8,314 nucleotides of DNA from Zoogloeaceae bacterium (GTDB lineage: Bacteria; Pseudomonadota; Gammaproteobacteria; Burkholderiales; Rhodocyclaceae): positions 1 to 8,314 of the forward strand of contig JAISLJ010000063.1 in assembly GCA_031290955.1 (NCBI GenBank), written 5' to 3'. The first letter of the stretch is position 1. Each line of letters opens with the position of its first letter. Of this stretch, positions 6,082 through 8,314 are shown piece after piece. Position numbers and translations under genes: made by a program. Below the pieces are notes generated by a model. That model searched no databases and was not told where the DNA came from. It worked only from the letters and a program-made list of their open reading frames with translations.

Positions 6082-6112
6082 AAGGGCAGCTTCGCGGGCT
6101 GCCTTTCTTGTT
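6082..6112 (+). terminator. rho-independent terminator of rpmE
   Basis: AAGGGCAGC (6082-6090) pairs with GCTGCCTTT (6098-6106) around a seven-base loop, and TCTTGTT follows. It begins 24 bases after the rpmE stop. The T-rich end touches the start codon of the next gene at 6114. Confidence 0.75.
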
Positions 6113-6113
6113 G

Positions 6114-7745
6114 ATGCGATTCCCCCATGCCCTGACCCTCCCGCCCTCCGGCTGGCCCCTGGCCGGACTCATGGCCTTTTACGCGCTGGCGGGGCTGTTC
6201 GGGCACGATCCCTGGAAAAGCGGGGATGTCATCCACTTGGCGATTGCGCGGGATTTCCTGGAAGGCACGGCCCTGAGCCTGCCGCTCACGGGCGGTTCCA
6301 CGCCTGCCGCGCCGCTCTATTACTGGAGCGCCGCGCTCACCGGCAAACTCTTCTCCGGCATCCTGCCGCTGCATGACGCCATGCGCCTGGCAAGCGGCTT
6401 GTGGACGGCGCTGACGCTCCTTGCCCTGTACCACGCCGGACGGGAACAATACGGGCGCGAAAGCGCGGCGGCAACATCCCTGCTCCTTGCCGGGAGCCTC
6501 GGCTTTCTCATCCGGGCGCACGAGGCGCAACCCTTGCTCACACTGGTCGCCGCGCTTTGCATTGCCCTCTGGGCGGCAACGCGCCTGCCGCGCAAACCTC
6601 GAACGGCGCTTTGCTGGATGGGCATCGCGCTCATCATGGCCGGATTGGGGAGCGACCTTGCTGGCCTGTTCCTGCTCCTCTTCGTCTGCCTTGCCCTGCT
6701 GTTCCTTGCCTGGCAGGAGCGGCGCGGCAGGATGTTTCTGTGCGGCATCGCCATCGCTTCCCTTCTCGTCCTGGCATGGCTTCCCGGACGCCTTGGCGAT
6801 CCGCTCCTCTTCGCCACGGGCGTTCCCCATTACCTGCGCAACCTGGGCGATTTCCTCCTGTTGCTGCCCTGGTTTTCCTGGCCCCTGCTGCCGCTTGCGG
6901 GCTGGAGTCTCTGGCTGCGGCGGCGGCAGTTGAGCGCCTTTTCCCCTGCCTTTCTTTCCCTGTGGGCGCTGGTTTTCCTCCTCCTTCTCCTGCCGCTTTT
7001 CTTCCCCGCTGCGGAAGCGACGGCCATGCTGCTCCTGCCGCCGCTGGCGCTCCTCGCCACGCCCGGCACGCTCGCCTTGCGCCGGGGCGCAGCAAACGCC
7101 TTCGACTGGTTTTCCAGCATGGCCTTCAGCGTTTTCGCCCTCCTGTTGTGGGTCGGCTGGAGCGCCATGATCTTCGGCTGGCCGCGACGTCTGGCCGAAC
7201 GCGCCGTGGAACTGGAACCCGGCTTTGTTGGACGCTTCGAGTTTTCCCTTTTCGCGCTCGCGCTTCTGGTAACGCTGTGGTGGCTCTGGAACCTCACGAC
7301 CCTGCCGCGCTCGCCCTACAGAAGCCTTGTGCGCTGGACGACGGGGCTTACCGTCGTCTGGGTGCTGGCGGCCTTTCTGTGGCTGCCCTGGATTGATTAC
7401 GGCAAAAGCTATCGCGGCCTTGCCGCCCGGCTGGTCGGGGAAATCCCGGTGGATGCGCGTGGCTGCGTCCTCGCCTGGCGTCTGGGGCGCGCCCAACGCG
7501 CTTCGCTCATCTATTTCGAGCGCCTGACCCTGATGCCGCTTGCCGCGCATGACGCGACCGCCCCTGCTGCTTGCCGCTGGCTCATCACCCAAGGCGTCCC
7601 CCGCGTGGAAACCGTGCCGCCCGCGCCTCCTGGCGCGACATGGCAGCGCGTCTGGGAAGGCCAACGCCCTGGCGACCGCCGCGAACGCTTCCGCCTCTAC
7701 CAGTTGCGCCGGGCGTCGCGCCCCGTCATTTCCAATGAGAAATGA
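6114..7745 (+). CDS. ArnT/PMT-like polytopic glycosyltransferase
   Basis: The 543-aa protein looks like an inner-membrane GT-C glycosyltransferase (ArnT/dolichyl-phosphate-mannose type), which moves a sugar from a polyprenyl-phosphate carrier to lipid A, glycan or protein on the periplasmic side. A first membrane helix (14-30) leads into DPWKSGDVIHLAIARDFLEG (32-51), the place of the family's catalytic acidic loop. D38 is the likely acidic residue there. PLYYWSAALTGKLF (67-80) corresponds to the KPPLxYW region of ArnT. About 12 further hydrophobic stretches run to residue 425. A soluble domain of about 115 residues, expected to be periplasmic, follows. Acceptor and sugar cannot be told. ATG at 6114 is the best start because it precedes the first helix, but there is no Shine-Dalgarno and it abuts the rpmE terminator. 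ATG at 6171 would cut into the helix. Confidence 0.82.
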   Translation: MRFPHALTLPPSGWPLAGLMAFYALAGLFGHDPWKSGDVIHLAIARDFLEGTALSLPLTGGSTPAAPLYYWSAALTGKLFSGILPLHDAMRLASGLWTALTLLALYHAGREQYGRESAAATSLLLAGSLGFLIRAHEAQPLLTLVAALCIALWAATRLPRKPRTALCWMGIALIMAGLGSDLAGLFLLLFVCLALLFLAWQERRGRMFLCGIAIASLLVLAWLPGRLGDPLLFATGVPHYLRNLGDFLLLLPWFSWPLLPLAGWSLWLRRRQLSAFSPAFLSLWALVFLLLLLPLFFPAAEATAMLLLPPLALLATPGTLALRRGAANAFDWFSSMAFSVFALLLWVGWSAMIFGWPRRLAERAVELEPGFVGRFEFSLFALALLVTLWWLWNLTTLPRSPYRSLVRWTTGLTVVWVLAAFLWLPWIDYGKSYRGLAARLVGEIPVDARGCVLAWRLGRAQRASLIYFERLTLMPLAAHDATAPAACRWLITQGVPRVETVPPAPPGATWQRVWEGQRPGDRRERFRLYQLRRASRPVISNEK

Positions 7746-7757
7746 GAAAGCCTGTGC

Positions 7758-7763
7758 TACACT
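7758..7763 (+). promoter_or_regulatory. possible extended -10 for the small membrane protein gene
   Basis: TGCTACACT (TGn plus TACACT) lies 28 bases before the ATG at 7791, without a good -35. The gene may also be read from upstream, since only 45 bases separate it from the glycosyltransferase stop. Confidence 0.35.
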
Positions 7764-7790
7764 CATTCCCTTTGCAAATCGGAGAGCGGG

Positions 7791-8066
7791 ATGAAAGCAG
7801 GAATGTTGGCGGGGATTTTCGCCTGTGTGTTCGGGATTCTCGGGATTCTGACCCTGGGCTTTATTTTCGTGCCCCTGGGTTTCATCGCGGCGATCATCGG
7901 CACCGTTGGCGCGATCTGTTCCAGGGACCTCGCGTCGATTGGCGTCAATGTGTTGGGATGGGTTCTGGTCATCATCGGGTTTTTCACTTCGCCGGTTTTG
8001 TGGGTGTTGTTGACTGGTTTATCGCTGTTCTTCTTGGGATTGCTGGGCATGGGCGGGGCTTCATAG
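7791..8066 (+). CDS. small membrane protein of unknown function
   Basis: I do not recognise this 91-aa protein. It is almost wholly hydrophobic, with about four membrane segments (roughly 5-23, 25-43, 52-66 and 68-86). The only clearly charged loop is CSRDLAS at 43-49. Gly and Ile are very common (GILGILTLGFIFVPLGFIAAIIG), as in small DUF-type membrane proteins of the DUF4190 style, but I cannot assign a family. It has no cleavable signal peptide and would be an inner-membrane protein. GGAGAG lies a few bases before the ATG, which supports translation. It lies between the glycosyltransferase and the taxis receptor with its own weak promoter, and nothing in the sequence links it to either. It is less GC-rich at third positions than the glycosyltransferase beside it. 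Confidence 0.75.
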   Translation: MKAGMLAGIFACVFGILGILTLGFIFVPLGFIAAIIGTVGAICSRDLASIGVNVLGWVLVIIGFFTSPVLWVLLTGLSLFFLGLLGMGGAS

Positions 8067-8111
8067 CCATCCGGCTTCGGCTTGCCGCATGCCTGGCCGG
8101 AGCAAATGGCG

Positions 8112-8142
8112 TTGGCACATGAAACCGGACGGGGGGTACAAT
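8112..8142 (+). promoter_or_regulatory. possible promoter of the Aer-like gene
   Basis: TTGGCA (8112-8117) and TACAAT (8137-8142) are 19 bases apart, a longer spacer than ideal, and the -10 is followed by TCCGGCG. It would give a leader of about 40 bases before the ATG at 8191. Confidence 0.45.
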
Positions 8143-8190
8143 TCCGGCGTTCTTCTCCCTGTTCTGGTCTTGCCCATCTGGAGTCTTGCC

Positions 8191-8314
8191 ATGCGCCTGA
8201 ATCAGCCTGTGACCGACGTTGAAACCTTGTTGCCGGACAACGAATTCATCTATTCCAGAACCGATCCCAAAGGCGTCATTGTCGAGGCGAACGAAGCCTT
8301 TGCCGCCATCAGCG
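8191..8314 (+). CDS. Aer-like PAS-domain energy-taxis receptor, N-terminal part
   Basis: The frame starts MRLNQPVTDVETLLPDNE and runs off the right edge after 41 full codons. It matches the start of Aer-type receptors: MRxNxPVTxxE, then SRTD, then KGxI, then ANEAF, the beginning of an FAD-binding PAS domain. In the family this domain senses redox state or electron-transport flow and signals through a C-terminal methyl-accepting domain to CheA. Only the first PAS strands are visible, so the rest of the architecture (HAMP, membrane anchor, signalling domain) is inferred. A PAS-GGDEF or PAS-kinase protein is less likely, given the characteristic N-terminus. GGAG lies seven bases before the ATG and supports the start. 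Confidence 0.8.
   Translation, partial: MRLNQPVTDVETLLPDNEFIYSRTDPKGVIVEANEAFAAIS

Noticed and set aside
6021..7766. Long minus-strand open frame (581 codons) opposite the glycosyltransferase
   Set aside because: It is a low-complexity Gln/Glu/Arg/Gly product, typical of the complement of Leu/Pro-rich membrane protein codons.
8067..8111. CCGGC/GCCGG inverted repeat after the small membrane protein gene as a terminator
   Set aside because: Five pairs with a loop of about 20 bases and no T-run.
1..8314. CRISPR array, phage genes, toxin-antitoxin or defence island
   Set aside because: No regularly spaced repeats, phage proteins or defence-type domains were seen. Apart from the IS end, the content is ordinary chromosome.

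Overview
The window is GC-rich, densely coded bacterial chromosome. The best guess is a betaproteobacterium of the Rhodocyclales/Nitrosomonadales kind. This rests on the GC-rich codon use, the Aer-like N-terminus at the right edge, and the N-terminal motif of the diguanylate cyclase, all of which look betaproteobacterial. It is a judgement from protein style, not from a search. All genes are ordinary chromosomal types except the insertion sequence at the left edge. I found no phage, plasmid, CRISPR or defence system.

Left part (1-3691). The 3' end of an IS481-like insertion sequence runs in from the left edge and appears to end at about 223, inside the last codon or two of mutS, which is read leftward from 2870. 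The IS seems to have removed the native mutS stop codon. MutS now ends in a 15-residue tail encoded by the IS, and the transposase frame runs out of the IS into antisense mutS. Behind mutS, on the same strand, lies a PduO-type ATP:cob(I)alamin adenosyltransferase (start 3691, strong Shine-Dalgarno), with a 251-bp non-coding gap between the two.

Middle part (3785-6112). A cytoplasmic GGDEF diguanylate cyclase (593 aa) lies 93 bp upstream of the adenosyltransferase and could be co-transcribed with it. Its promoter faces away from a tRNA-Thr(UGU) gene whose D-arm is atypical. Next, on the plus strand, come a good sigma70-type promoter, a leader with a strong hairpin, rpmE (zinc-type ribosomal protein bL31) and a rho-independent terminator.

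Right part (6114-8314). A 543-aa polytopic ArnT/PMT-like glycosyltransferase starts directly at the end of that terminator. It is followed by a 91-aa membrane protein of unknown function and the first 41 codons of an Aer-like PAS-domain energy-taxis receptor, which runs off the window.

The genes do not form one pathway. They are housekeeping (mutS, tRNA, rpmE), cofactor (adenosylcobalamin), signalling (c-di-GMP, taxis) and envelope (glycosyltransferase) functions side by side. The most informative points are the IS insertion at the end of mutS, the odd tRNA-Thr D-arm, and the structured rpmE leader. I do not see convincing evidence for a new multi-gene system.
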